Source of the DNA: Chara braunii
Taxonomy: Eukaryota; Streptophyta; Charophyceae; Charales; Characeae
Assembly (NCBI GenBank): GCA_003427395.1
Contig: BFEA01000049.1
Span: forward strand, 3,096,348 to 3,116,675
Length of the DNA stretch: 20,328 nt
Direction: 5' to 3'
The notes beneath the pieces are model-generated. The model did no database searches, had not been told where the DNA came from, and saw nothing but the letters and a program-made list of their open reading frames with translations. The number at the start of each line of letters is the position of its first letter. Within the stretch, counting starts at the first letter, position 1. The translations under genes and the position numbers were made by a program. Positions 1-9,414 of this stretch are shown one piece after another.

Positions 1-598
1 TGCGTCCGCGCGATTTTTATATTGAGTCTCGCGCGCAACGCCTATCCGATTTTCCGCATTGAGAAGTTATGGGTTGCCTACGAGGGGCTAGGAGCATTGT
101 CGCGTTGTTTGTGTCATGTCGTTTTGTATGTGTGCGTGTGTGTATTTTTTGTGTTCGTAGAGTGGCGTGCTAGTGGTGTGTGGGATGCGTCATAGTCGAC
201 CGACGACGAGTCGCGCTTGGGACCTCAGCCCCCCCAAGATGTCGGTTCGCGTGCGGATTCGAGAGAGGCGTATTATCGCGCGTACCATTTATGCTACTAC
301 GAACGAGAAACGCCCTCGGCTGGTCCACCTCTGCGATTGCAGCTGATCAGCTTTCGTACTGTGGACTGGTAGCTCGGCGGGGATACGCCCACCGAAGGGA
401 GGTGACAGCTCGCGTAAGATCACGTAGGCCCTATCTTGTCGTAGGGGCTCGCGGGAGGTATGTCTGGCGCACTCGGCCGGAGCGGCTTGCGGAAGCTCCA
501 TGTATATTCGCGACGAAGGATGTAAAACCAACTCCTGCGTAACGCGGCCGGGAGGGTCCCGCGCTGCCTTGTGCGGTGCCGGACCGATGCGCTCGACA
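1..598 (+). repeat. Left (5') LTR copy, possibly truncated by the window edge
   Basis: This matches 12975-13589 along its whole length. The first 90 bases are nearly identical, and later parts differ by substitutions and by an indel of about 17 bases near 410-425. It starts TGCG at base 1 and ends GACA at 595-598, followed by AG and the primer binding site. Because the window begins here, the true LTR may start further upstream. Open frames on both strands inside it (such as 180-542 and 289-609) recur, broken differently, in the other copy and resemble no protein family. Confidence 0.75.
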
Positions 599-600
599 AG

Positions 601-618
601 TGGCGCCATGGCCGGGGA
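601..618 (+). promoter_or_regulatory. tRNA-Asp-type primer binding site
   Basis: TGGCGCCATGGCCGGGGA starts two bases after the LTR end. It agrees at 16 of 18 positions with the PBS complementary to the 3' end of plant tRNA-Asp used by many plant Ty3-type elements such as Athila (TGGCGCCGTTGCCGGGGA, from general knowledge). It would prime minus-strand DNA synthesis. Its position and TGG start set the LTR boundary and the element's orientation. Confidence 0.68.
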
Positions 619-3600
619 TAACGGGTGCCTACCGTTGTCCCTGGTGGAACGACATCCGGGTATTGGAAGTGAGAAAAAAACAAGAATAAGAAGTTTTTGT
701 TAGACTGTTATGATTATCGTTGAGGATATTGCAAGACTGAGAAGTCCTTAAAGATCAAGCCTAGATTTAAGGCAGGATAATGACTCAGGCGAGATGACCA
801 CTTCTGCTTTATTGATTGATTTAGATGGAATGGTTGGTTACAGATGGTGTTGGATAAAGCATGAAGTGAGGGTTGATTGTGCAATGTGGTTTGGTTGTTG
901 CGATATGGTTCTGATTAATGTGGTATGGGTGACTCGAGAAGGATAAGTGTTTTGATTCTGCATTTACGGGCTCTAACTAGTATGATGGTGGTTAGAGTTG
1001 GTACCCCTCTTGAGCCGATAGTTGGCAGGTTTGGACGATGCTTTGTATAACAGGCATGACTAAAAGCATGACTATTGTGAGAATTGGACCTATGAGGTGC
1101 TTTTTTTTTTTTGACTACTATAAGAGTCATCTGAGTGGATGGAGGGTAAGGATGAATGAGACAGTATTCTTTTGCCAAAATTTGAAAGTATAAATCCTCT
1201 CATAGGTGTCAGGTTAGGAGTCGTCTGTGCGCTTTGAGGAGAGGTAGGTTAAGAAAAGTTGAAAGCTTCTATGAATATGGACTGAAATGTTTGAGTCTGG
1301 GTTCTAAGTGGTTGATCAATCTGTATAACCGTGGAAGATGATAGATTCTCATGACATTAGCTCTGCAAAAAGAGATATTTGATCCTAGGGGCAGTTAGAG
1401 TGGTAGTGAATGGACTAACACTTAGTATATCCTGCATACCTTTGATAGGGGAATAGGGTGTAGGTAATGTTAGACCTTTACTTGAGTCTTTCCAGGGTTG
1501 GACCATCCACTTGAATTTATATGAAGTTTGAACTAAGAACTTGAGACTATTCTTCTCAAAGGCTGTCTTTTGAGCTATATGCTGAACTTATTTATATATA
1601 TCAAATTTACTGTGAATAAGCCTGTTTTGTATCCATCTATGTGAGGTTATATACTTTACGTTGTTTTGCTTAGTGACTATCCTTCTTTTTATGATATTCA
1701 CATATGTTATTTATTTTGAAGTACTGGTTTGAGCCTATCAGTATGCAAGGATTTATACGAGTTCTGAAATCCAAATATCGATTTATGACTGACTGATGAG
1801 GTTATATGTTTGGATTGCTCTTCAAAAGAGGGGTAGAGATATTGCACCGAATCCACGTCTGATGTAGATTCAGAGGTGAATGGAGTGAACGCTTCCTTGG
1901 ATAAGGATTTGTCTTATGGAGTGGTCAATGTGTAAAGTCTACCCCTAGGAAGGTTGCAATCATATGTTATTGTTCCCCTGAATGATGGTTTTCAAGAAGT
2001 TATAGATTGTATCGTAAGTAGTAGTGAGACCCACGCCAGAACTATGTTCCTGGTCCATAGTGGGGTGTTGTTATTGTATCTTTTGTGATAAAATAACTAC
2101 ACTAATACTGAAAAGGAGGAAAGTGTTTGAGCCTTGTTAGACTTGGTCTATGAGGGAAGCAACTGCTACGTGTCGCAGGAAGGTAGGGGGTGAATCCCCA
2201 ACTTTCTTTGTGACAAGTGGGTTCACCAGCACAGGACGGGACACCCCGAAGCGTGTATGTTGAGGTTACCTACCTTATCGACAAGGGTCTGCGAGGAAGG
2301 GATGCTAGAATCGGAGGGAGTAGCAGTAAGGCTTAATCCCTGAACGGGGCTCAGGGGCTTAAAGATGTTATCCGTTCTAAAAAGGGATTACACTGCCCCT
2401 CGCCACAATATACTTCTGTCAAGACTGGGGAGTAAAAGTGTGATATTCTTGTTATTATTATGTCTAAGAATGCTATTGGTTGGCACTTTCATCTTTAATC
2501 ATGGCATATATATCATATGATATACCTGATGATATAAGTTTATCATTGTAAGGTAATTGTATATGTTTCTAGTGATTGACTAGCCTGAGTATGATGCATT
2601 TGATTTTTACGAGTATTATTGTTGTCAATTACTAAGGTGATATATCATTTTTCATGAGTTATTGGTATTATAAAATATTTCTTTTGATATCTGTGAATGA
2701 ATGATTATTATGATATATAACCACTATAAGTTTTTCTAAGTTTGATGGTCATAAATACTGGAAAGGATGAACTTAGTGAAAGGTGACTTGGGGCTAAGGC
2801 TGTAGCGGTTGAGGTCGTAGAATGCGATTGTCAGCATGGTAACGGAAGGTGTATGCTGGACGTTTGTTTGTGATGGGCAGAACCCAGACAGAGCTAAAGC
2901 AACTCAGGATGCCTTACGCTAGGAAAAATCTCAATATGGCCTTGCCAACTGAAAGGGAAGGCGGACTCGAGATGTCCTTGCCAAAACGGGTTAAAGAGGA
3001 GGAATATACTTTTTCTTGGTGGGGCGTACAAATGAATATGGGTATCTTCGCCTGGATCGAGTCTGGTTTCGATGACAATGATGATTTCGCGATTGTGAGG
3101 GTGACCTTATATGCTCCGCCATCATTCTGACTCCTGCATGGGATTGAGTTGGCATTGGGGCATGAGAGTCTGCTTACGAGACCCTTGAGGGTAGTTGAAG
3201 CAGCTGCAGCAAATGGGCGAGAGACAGGGTCCGTGAAGGAGAAGAGCAAGTGGTGACCCGTGTAGAGGTTAAGTGTGTTGAAGAGTTTGTACTGCCTTCA
3301 GCCCCGTTAAGAGTCGCTTTGCCAGATTTCCTCGTAGAGAAGTGTTTTGGGGGACGTGCAAGGGTAGAAGTTGCAATAGAGGTCGCATTGAGAGCGTGAG
3401 AATAGGGGTATGGACGTTATACATGCGAAATGATCTATGGTCTGTATTTAGACCTAAGTTTTTTACCCCCTAGTCATGGGTTCAGGAATATGGTCAATGT
3501 GGTTGACGCATACGCAAGCTCCCATGACCCAGATGAAACAGTTGTAAATTGGGATGAAGTTCGGACAATAGCAGACCGATAGAGAGTGTCCGCATACTCT

Positions 3601-4990
3601 GTTAAGTGCTTATCTCATAGGCTCGTCTATGGTCGTCTTACTATGTAGTACAAGGGATGAGGGTCAATGACGTTTGCAGCAATGATTACTGTCTGCATGT
3701 AGCCAACGTTGAGAGCTGTCTATGTAAACTGTATATTGTTTAGTACCCTTAAAGGTAAAGCAGGGTGACTAAAATTTTGAAAGTTACTGTATGGACGACA
3801 TGAATGGTGGTAAAGGGATAAGGTCAGGGAGAGTACAGTAGTGAAAGAAGAAAACTAGCCTTAACCACTAGACTTGAGAAGCTTTTAACCAGAAATTGAC
3901 CTTAGATCATTTGGGCCACTTTTAATAAAATTCAATTGTATGTACGTGGACATAGGAGTTAGGACAATAAGCTAACTGATTGTGTGATCCTAACTCTTTG
4001 TTTTAGGCAGCAGGACCTTGACTATATGTCGAGTAATTAGAAGATGTGTGTGCAAGTATTTAGAGTATTGTGTGTATATGTTGTATCATAAAGGGCTTCG
4101 GGTCGAATTGGAGAATCGCATCAGAAACCCTTATGTCTACTCAAGAGTAGAATGGGTAGAGCATGATTCAAATACGAGAGTGAGCTTCGTGTGTGTACAG
4201 GTTGCTGATGGAAAAATTTTGTTGAGTAAGTGATCTTGGAATACAGTCTTGAGTACATTGAGAAGTCACATGAGAGCGTTATCTTATTAAGGACTTTGGT
4301 TTACTTTTTGATTGTGGTACTTGCCTAATTTTTGTACATACGTATTTTTAAGGGTATTGCCTTGAGTTGCGGAGGTATATCCGTTTATATGCTTGTATAT
4401 GAGAGGGAAACATATATAGCAGTTTGATTCGAGACAATTATAAGTTTTTGGTTGATTGAGGCCTAGTATGTTTCCTCTTCGCCTCTGGATATTTTTGGTA
4501 TGTCTTGAGTTGCTTGGATTCCTCTGAGTCGAGGAATACGGTTGTTTTATGATTAAGACCGTTCCAGTTTGACCCTGGACGGAGAGGTTATGAAATTGGT
4601 TTGATATCGAGATCGATTTAAGTTGAGATTTGTTCAACTATATACGTACTCAAGACTACCTTTTGCTATGATTCTTTGGGTATGATATCCTACCTCTGAG
4701 TGTATGACGATCACAATCACTCTCACATGTGTGGTTTTATCCTGATGAATGATGGTTTTGTATGAAGAGGTGGATGAGAAATATCTCATGAATTGTGTGG
4801 ATTTTGCGAGAATGGGTGAATGGATAGATGTGAACTGTCTACTCTCCAGTATACTCGTGCGATCTGCCCACGGGCGGGTGATAGGGCCGAGTATAAGGAG
4901 GGGCAGTACAGTTTGTTGGGTGACCGAAGTGTGAGAATCCTAAGGGATTTTGCGAGTCTCTGAGACTTGAATACTTACCATGCCAGATGT
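619..4990. other. Non-coding interior of the LTR element, no gene recognised
   Basis: This stretch is rich in G and T and poor in C on the + strand, with stops in all frames. The longest open frames are 93 codons at 2849-3130 and 71 codons at 4018-4233. A 58-codon stop-to-stop stretch lies at 3406-3579 and reads plausibly soluble but matches no family I recognise. A 12-base T run lies at 1101-1112. Small hairpins occur, for example ACTATG/CATAGT around 2040-2060. No retroviral motif such as a zinc knuckle, DSG, YxDD or DDE was seen, though frameshifted remnants cannot be excluded by eye. Confidence 0.55.
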
Positions 4991-4996
4991 TTTACG

Positions 4997-5110
4997 GTTG
5001 AGTTGCGGAAGGGGGCCCATAAGCAGGTCCCTCAGTTTGAGTTGTTTCGTGGTTGAGTTGTGGAGAGGACCCATAAGTAGGCCTCTCAGTTTGAGTTGTT
5101 TTATGGTTGA
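4997..5110 (+). repeat. Two-copy ~57-bp tandem unit carrying CCATAAG-loop hairpins
   Basis: A unit running from GTTGAGTTG through a hairpin to CAGTTTGAGTTGTTT is repeated twice. Each unit holds a hairpin with the same loop core CCATAAG but different arms. The first is 5010-5033 (G-rich left arm against GGTCCCTC). The second is 5063-5087, where GAGAGG + CC at 5063-5071 pairs with GG + CCTCTC at 5080-5087, leaving one bulged A. The loop core resembles the CATAAG inside the hairpins of repeat B copy 1 (10023-10055, 10129-10161). Confidence 0.6.
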
Positions 5111-5620
5111 GACCCCTTCAGATTAAGGAATGTGGTAGTGTTGTTTATTGGAAGACTCATCTTCAAAGGGAAGGTGTTTTAAAAAGTGTCGCGTGATAGC
5201 TCATACTAGAAAGAGAGGGATGACTGGGAGACCTATTGAGTGAGACCTCCTTCGTAAGAAAGGGGGTGAATAGATTCAATGGCATGGTAAGTTGGTTTTG
5301 AATGATAAAGTCTGATGAGGAGGACCACGTTTTTGCTTGGCCATTGGTGGGATTTAAAAGGTCGCAAAAGACTTCATCGGGAAATGTTTCAGGATGTGTG
5401 GTCTTCTAGCCCTGATTAAGTGAGAAGGCCGCAGTCTTGCGGACCTGGCGGTGATTCTGTTTTGTGATAGTGGAGAGGCTGTCGTGTTCTCTCTGTGTTG
5501 ATCCTCAGAGGGATGGTAAATGTTTTTTATGTGTGACAGACCTCTGCGTTGTCCCGCAGTAGGCCTGTATTGTTGCGACACACTGTCCAGCCGCTTGTGC
5601 TAAATCCTGGGCATTTATGA
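5111..5620. other. Non-coding interior, no gene
   Basis: No coding potential was recognised. A short inverted repeat, CCGCA/TGCGG, lies near 5430-5442. A CCTCCTTC/GAAAGGGGG foldback near 5245-5267 also has a GTAA loop. A 75-codon minus-strand frame at 5354-5581 has no recognisable domain. Confidence 0.5.
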
Positions 5621-5650
5621 GATTACCAAGCTAACGGTAAAGTTTAGCAT

Positions 5651-5849
5651 CACTAAGGCGCAACCCTTAGTGTCGGCCGCTGATCGGCGCAACCTGACAG
5701 CGGACCCACGTCTCGCCAAAAGGGGTGTGGCCGCCCAGGAGGGTTTTACCTGTCGCGAGATAACGTGGGATAAGAGTCGAGTCTCTCTTTTGAGTCCTGA
5801 TTGAATGTTTATCAAGAGAAAAAACCTATCGTGGCGCAACCTGCGAGGG
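5651..5849 (+). repeat. Three hairpins sharing the loop GGCGCAACC with different stems
   Basis: Hairpin 1 is CACTAAGG (5651-5658) with CCTTAGTG (5665-5672), a perfect 8-bp stem with loop CGCAAC. Hairpin 2 is 5677-5687 with 5693-5703, whose outer six pairs CCGCTG/CAGCGG and inner GG/CC are intact, with the same CGCAA loop. Hairpin 3 is 5825-5849, with TCG/CGA and GG/CC around the same loop. The nine-base word GGCGCAACC is constant while the arms differ and remain complementary, the same logic as the larger arrays in repeat B. Confidence 0.6.
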
Positions 5850-5975
5850 CACTACTGCTAAAATAACAAGCGCAGTAGGCCGTAGATCTGGCACAATCAC
5901 CCGGACTATGGTGGGCCAAGATGGAAACCTAGCCTTCCTGTACTAGACTGCAGGAGGTGTGCTGAGATAAGATTC

Positions 5976-6001
5976 ATATATATATATATATATATATATA
6001 T
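5976..6001. repeat. (TA)n microsatellite
   Basis: An uninterrupted AT dinucleotide run of about 26 bases. Confidence 0.95.
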
Positions 6002-6407
6002 GTTTGATTGTGAGGATTGTTGGAGGGAGGCGAGAGTGCCTTCGAAGGTCTCGGTTAGGGCCCGCGTTCCTGGTTATGGCCCTGCTTGCAGGGTAGAGAC
6101 TAAGGGACACTCAACGAGAAGCCGACGTTTGTCTATGACAAAGGGGAGAGGACAGTTGAGAGGGGCCGCTGGAACTTATGCTGTAGTACGTATGTCCAGT
6201 ACATCTGCGTCCTAGTGTGAGACAAAGGAGACCCAGGTTAGAATCCTGGCAGAATATAGTTGTAAGGGTTTGGATTGTTGGAGGCCTCAACCCTGAGTCT
6301 ATCGGTTAATGGATTGGTACCTTTCTCATCAGAGTTTTGGATTACGATTGAACTAATAATTTTTTGATCCTGCGAAGCGACGGGGACGTCGCTTAATATG
6401 GTCCGGT
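6002..6407. other. Non-coding interior, no gene
   Basis: A 71-codon frame starts directly at the end of the TA microsatellite (6000-6215) but has no recognisable domain. CCAGG/CCTGG at 6233-6249 encloses a seven-base loop that resembles a tRNA T-arm; no accompanying tRNA could be folded. Confidence 0.5.
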
Positions 6408-6740
6408 AAGCTGTCGACGCGAATACCCTTACAAGGGTATCCGCCCTGGTTTTTTGCAAGTGACAGAATATAAGTCTAAAGTTCAAAGGTGAGTCAGCCG
6501 CGCGAGTCGAGGCAGTCCTTTGTTTACGTTTGTTGAAGGTTGACTAGAACAGAGAGTGCGTGGGCGCGCGGTTTTAAGGCGCACATGATTTCTTTCCCCT
6601 GTTGATGATTGTAAAGCCGGCGCGGATGCCGGTTGCCTTGTTTTATTATTATTATTATTTATTTTATGATTAAAGGATATATTTCTTTTTGACTGATGTG
6701 TTTGACCGCGACAAGTGCGTGTGAATGGAGAACAGCGTCG
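6408..6740 (+). repeat. Dispersed repeat D, direct copy
   Basis: The reverse complement of 16010-16377 aligns here in order. The shared landmarks are GCTGTCG, the foldback GAATACCCTT/AAGGGTATCC at 6421-6442, CCGCCCTGG, TTGACTAG, a GTGTGGGCG-like block, a GGCGC block and a small hairpin CCGGC/GCCGG at 6617-6632. An (ATT)n run at 6643-6660 is specific to this copy. Identity is moderate. The limits are approximate because similarity fades on the right. Confidence 0.65.
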
Positions 6741-7580
6741 ACAGCGACAGTGCGACCTTATGCGGTAAGCGGAGTACACGACGAATAGAAACGCGGACCA
6801 GGATTCCGCGTGTTTGATTGCAGGAGCTTTGGCGGGCGTGGAATGTCGACGGCGCGGTGCGGCCCGCGAAGGTCGAGGCTTGTGCGACGTCAAAGTTTTA
6901 TTACTGCCCTTTTTTTTTTTCTTTCTTTCTTTTTTGTGTATTGTCCTCTTTGGGCCGGGCGCGACGCCGGTTTTCAACGGGGCCGTCGGCAGGAGCACAA
7001 GTCAAGGACTTTGAGATCGCGCATTTTTTGATGGTTCGGCAGGTCTCGGCGTGTCTTGGAGGCGGGCGAAACTTTTCTGTTAGCGCTCGTCTCGAAACAC
7101 GGACCGAGAAGTTCAACGTGCATGCGAGCTGGTGAGTCATTAGCCCACGGGCTGGAAGGAACTGGAGTGGTGGGGACTTTTTGCTGGTGCACCGCCGACC
7201 AACCACGACCTGTCGCAAGGGATTTGAGTGTGAGCATGCCGTTGAAAACCGGAAGATGGGGGATTTTGGCTGGGCACAGTGGAACAAAGCGGTCCAAGGC
7301 GCTGGTGTGAGACCGCCACGGTGCCGCGACCAACTGCGGGCTGCGGGGAACCCCGTAGTAGCCACATCCGGGCTCAAGTCGACGAGGGGGGCTGCGGGAA
7401 GTTAGACGGGCAGCAGAGCCGACGAGAGGCTGAAAACAGCGGTGAATCGAGTGAGCCGAGCTGCGTGCGAGAGTAGTAGAGGGGAAATAGAACGTGAGTG
7501 AACCTAGACGTGAAGACGGGCGTGGTGCATAGGAACGGAGATGGTGGAGAGAGGAGCCGGGCGCTGGCAAGGAGGCATGA
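6741..7580. other. Non-coding interior with many overlapping antisense frames
   Basis: GC-rich sequence with few stops gives overlapping frames on both strands, the longest being 198 codons on the minus strand at 6974-7570. The composition is Arg/Pro/Ser-rich, mutually overlapping frames are equally open and no domain is visible, so these look like compositional openings rather than genes. A pyrimidine run lies at 6909-6935. Confidence 0.5.
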
Positions 7581-7643
7581 CTCTCTCGATTCTGAGCAGA
7601 ATCGAGAGAGAAAAGATGCGATCTCGGGGTTTTTTTCCCCGAG
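7581..7643 (+). repeat. Two adjacent perfect hairpins
   Basis: The first is CTCTCTCGATTCTG (7581-7594) with its exact reverse complement at 7597-7610, a 14-bp stem with a two-base AG spacer. Twelve bases later CTCGGGG (7623-7629) pairs with CCCCGAG (7637-7643) around seven T. The arrangement looks like a terminator or a processed stem, but no gene lies next to it. Confidence 0.85.
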
Positions 7644-8589
7644 GAATTGAACGACGCGGTCGAAATTAGTAGAAAGTTAGTGGATTGGAAGTTAGTGAAG
7701 AGAGAGGGTGCGAGGGGCTATGGAGTAAAGGAGTGGAAAGAGGGAGAGTGGATACCTTCTTCGTTGCTTAGCGGGTTAAAGCGGGATAGGAGGGGACTTT
7801 GAGGTTTTAGGCTGGGGCGAAATCGTTAGTAAGGTTAGTTTTGCTGATAGATTAATGAGTAAAGAGGTTAGTGAAGAAAAGCTTGCGCAGAGATGGCGAG
7901 GAGTGAGGAGAGAACGAGAAAGAAAAATCGTCGATCTCGCTCGTTCCCTTACGAAAACGGGAGAGGGAGGAGTCGAATCTGGGGTCCTTGAGCCCGGCGA
8001 CCCCGATTCCAGAGTTAGACTTGATAGAAAGTTAGTAGCAAGGGAGGTAGGAGAAAGAATTAGTGCGTCAGGGTTATGGTGGGAGACGAAGAAGGGGGGG
8101 GCGTAGCTGGTTAAATATGGAGTGAACTTACCCGCGTTTACGGATAGATTCATTCGAATTTGGACGAGCCAACGAATCAAGTAGCGTGGGGCCAACCACG
8201 AGGTTAGAGGCTTACGTGTTGCTCGGCGCGTCGCTCATCCTGTTGGCGGAAGTAGCTCCCGGTAGTCTCTACGAACATGACCGAGGTGGCGATGCAGTAT
8301 GAACCGAGATTGAGCTACAAAAGCCAACTTGCACCCGTACCTGGCCGATGGGCAGGGCCAAGTTCGTATGATAAGGGAACACAGGTGCAAGGTGAGGGAG
8401 TGCACGGTGAGGTAGAGAGAGAGAGAGTGAGGGAGGTGGGGAGAGCTAACGGAGACTTACCTCGTAGCCGGCGGAGAACCAGTGATGCCGGGTGGACCGA
8501 AAGTCGAGCTACAGCCCCGAGTTTAAGATGCCAGGGGAGGTTGGCGGTGTACCCGCCCATGTTCGGGCCGTAGGTTCCTTTGGTTCTGC
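7644..8589. other. Purine-rich non-coding interior
   Basis: The + strand is dominated by GA-type words, including a short (GA)n at about 8415-8428, which opens several low-complexity frames such as 7776-8195 minus and 7855-8106 plus. A recurring word of the type GTTAGT with AGAAAGTTAGTGG/AGCA is seen at about 7667-7700, 7825-7875 and 8026-8040, suggesting a decayed local repeat. No domain is recognised. Confidence 0.5.
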
Positions 8590-9330
8590 TTATGCGGTCG
8601 CTGAGCTGCTGGGCAGCCGAGCTGCGGGTTGCTGAGTTGTTGGGTTGCCGAACTGCGGTTTGCTGAGCTGCTGATCAGTGAGCCGCTGGCTCACAGGGTT
8701 GTTGCTAGCACGACTGTGCACGGCTGCCGCTGGTTTTGGCTGCGCACGGCTGTTGTTGATTAACTGTGCGGGGATTACTGTTGTGGGCAGCTGCTGGCAG
8801 GCACAGACCGCGGCTGCGTACTGAACGCAAGCTGCTGCTGCTGCCCGCTGTGGATTGCCGCATACTTTCGTGTGCTACTGCCGGCTATTGCCAACTGCTA
8901 CAGACTACTATGTGATGCAACTAGGCTTGGAGGAGGGGGATGCGGGATTGCTTACTGATTGAAGAGGACGCTCAGCTGCTGACTGTGGGAGTGAGAAGCA
9001 GAGTTGTAGAGATAGCCGAGCCTACCCAGGGCGACGTTTGTGCATACTGCATTGTTCCTGCAAGGCTGACCGCTAAGAGAGCGGTGACTTGCTGCGTGAA
9101 AAGAGGGACCATCGCTGCTACGTGCGGTAATGAGCTGCTGCAGCGGAATATGGCAAGTTGCTGCTGCATAATATAACGAACTGTTGATGTACTGATTGAC
9201 AGCACTGCGTATTGCTGCTGGCTGTTGCTGGCCGCATGAATTGGCGATGTATCTATTGACTGGGCACAACTTGCGGTTACGTACTGTGAACGGACTGTTG
9301 CCTGCTTAGTAACTGCACTCTGCTGAACAC
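8590..9330 (+). repeat. CTG/TGCTG-rich degenerate simple-sequence tract
   Basis: The trinucleotide-like words GCTG, TGCTG, GCCGAGCTGC and GGCTGTTGCTGG recur for about 700 bases without an exact period. The tract produces spurious Ser/Gln/Ala-rich frames on the minus strand (8952-9355). It is probably a decayed CTG-type expansion. One could also view it as many imperfect GCAGC/GCTGC foldbacks. Confidence 0.65.
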
Positions 9331-9414
9331 TTCCATCAACCTTGTCAATCATCACGGTCTGTTATACGGCAGCGACTGGGCAAAGGAGAGGTGTTGGAGC
9401 TCTGAGGAACAATT

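Noticed and set aside
180-703. Open frames within the left LTR (also at 13043-13654)
   Set aside because: The frames are not preserved between the two LTR copies at start, stop or reading frame, and match no known protein.
2849-3249. 93-codon plus and 111-codon minus frames, possible gag remnant
   Set aside because: The two frames overlap, neither shows a zinc knuckle or capsid-like pattern, and stops surround them.
5581-5960. rRNA-like feel of a GC-mixed structured stretch
   Set aside because: No recognisable universal rRNA segment was found; the structure is explained by the GGCGCAACC hairpins.
6229-6250. tRNA or tRNA-derived SINE suggested by the B-box-like GGTTAGAATCC
   Set aside because: The T-arm-like stem is there, but no A box, anticodon arm or acceptor stem could be folded upstream or downstream.
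6974-7570. 198-codon minus-strand open frame
   Set aside because: It overlaps several equally open frames on both strands, has biased Arg/Pro/Ser composition and no domain, consistent with GC-rich DNA lacking stops.
8952-9355. Gln/Ser-rich minus-strand frames of 105-127 codons
   Set aside because: They arise from the CTG-rich tract read in different frames.
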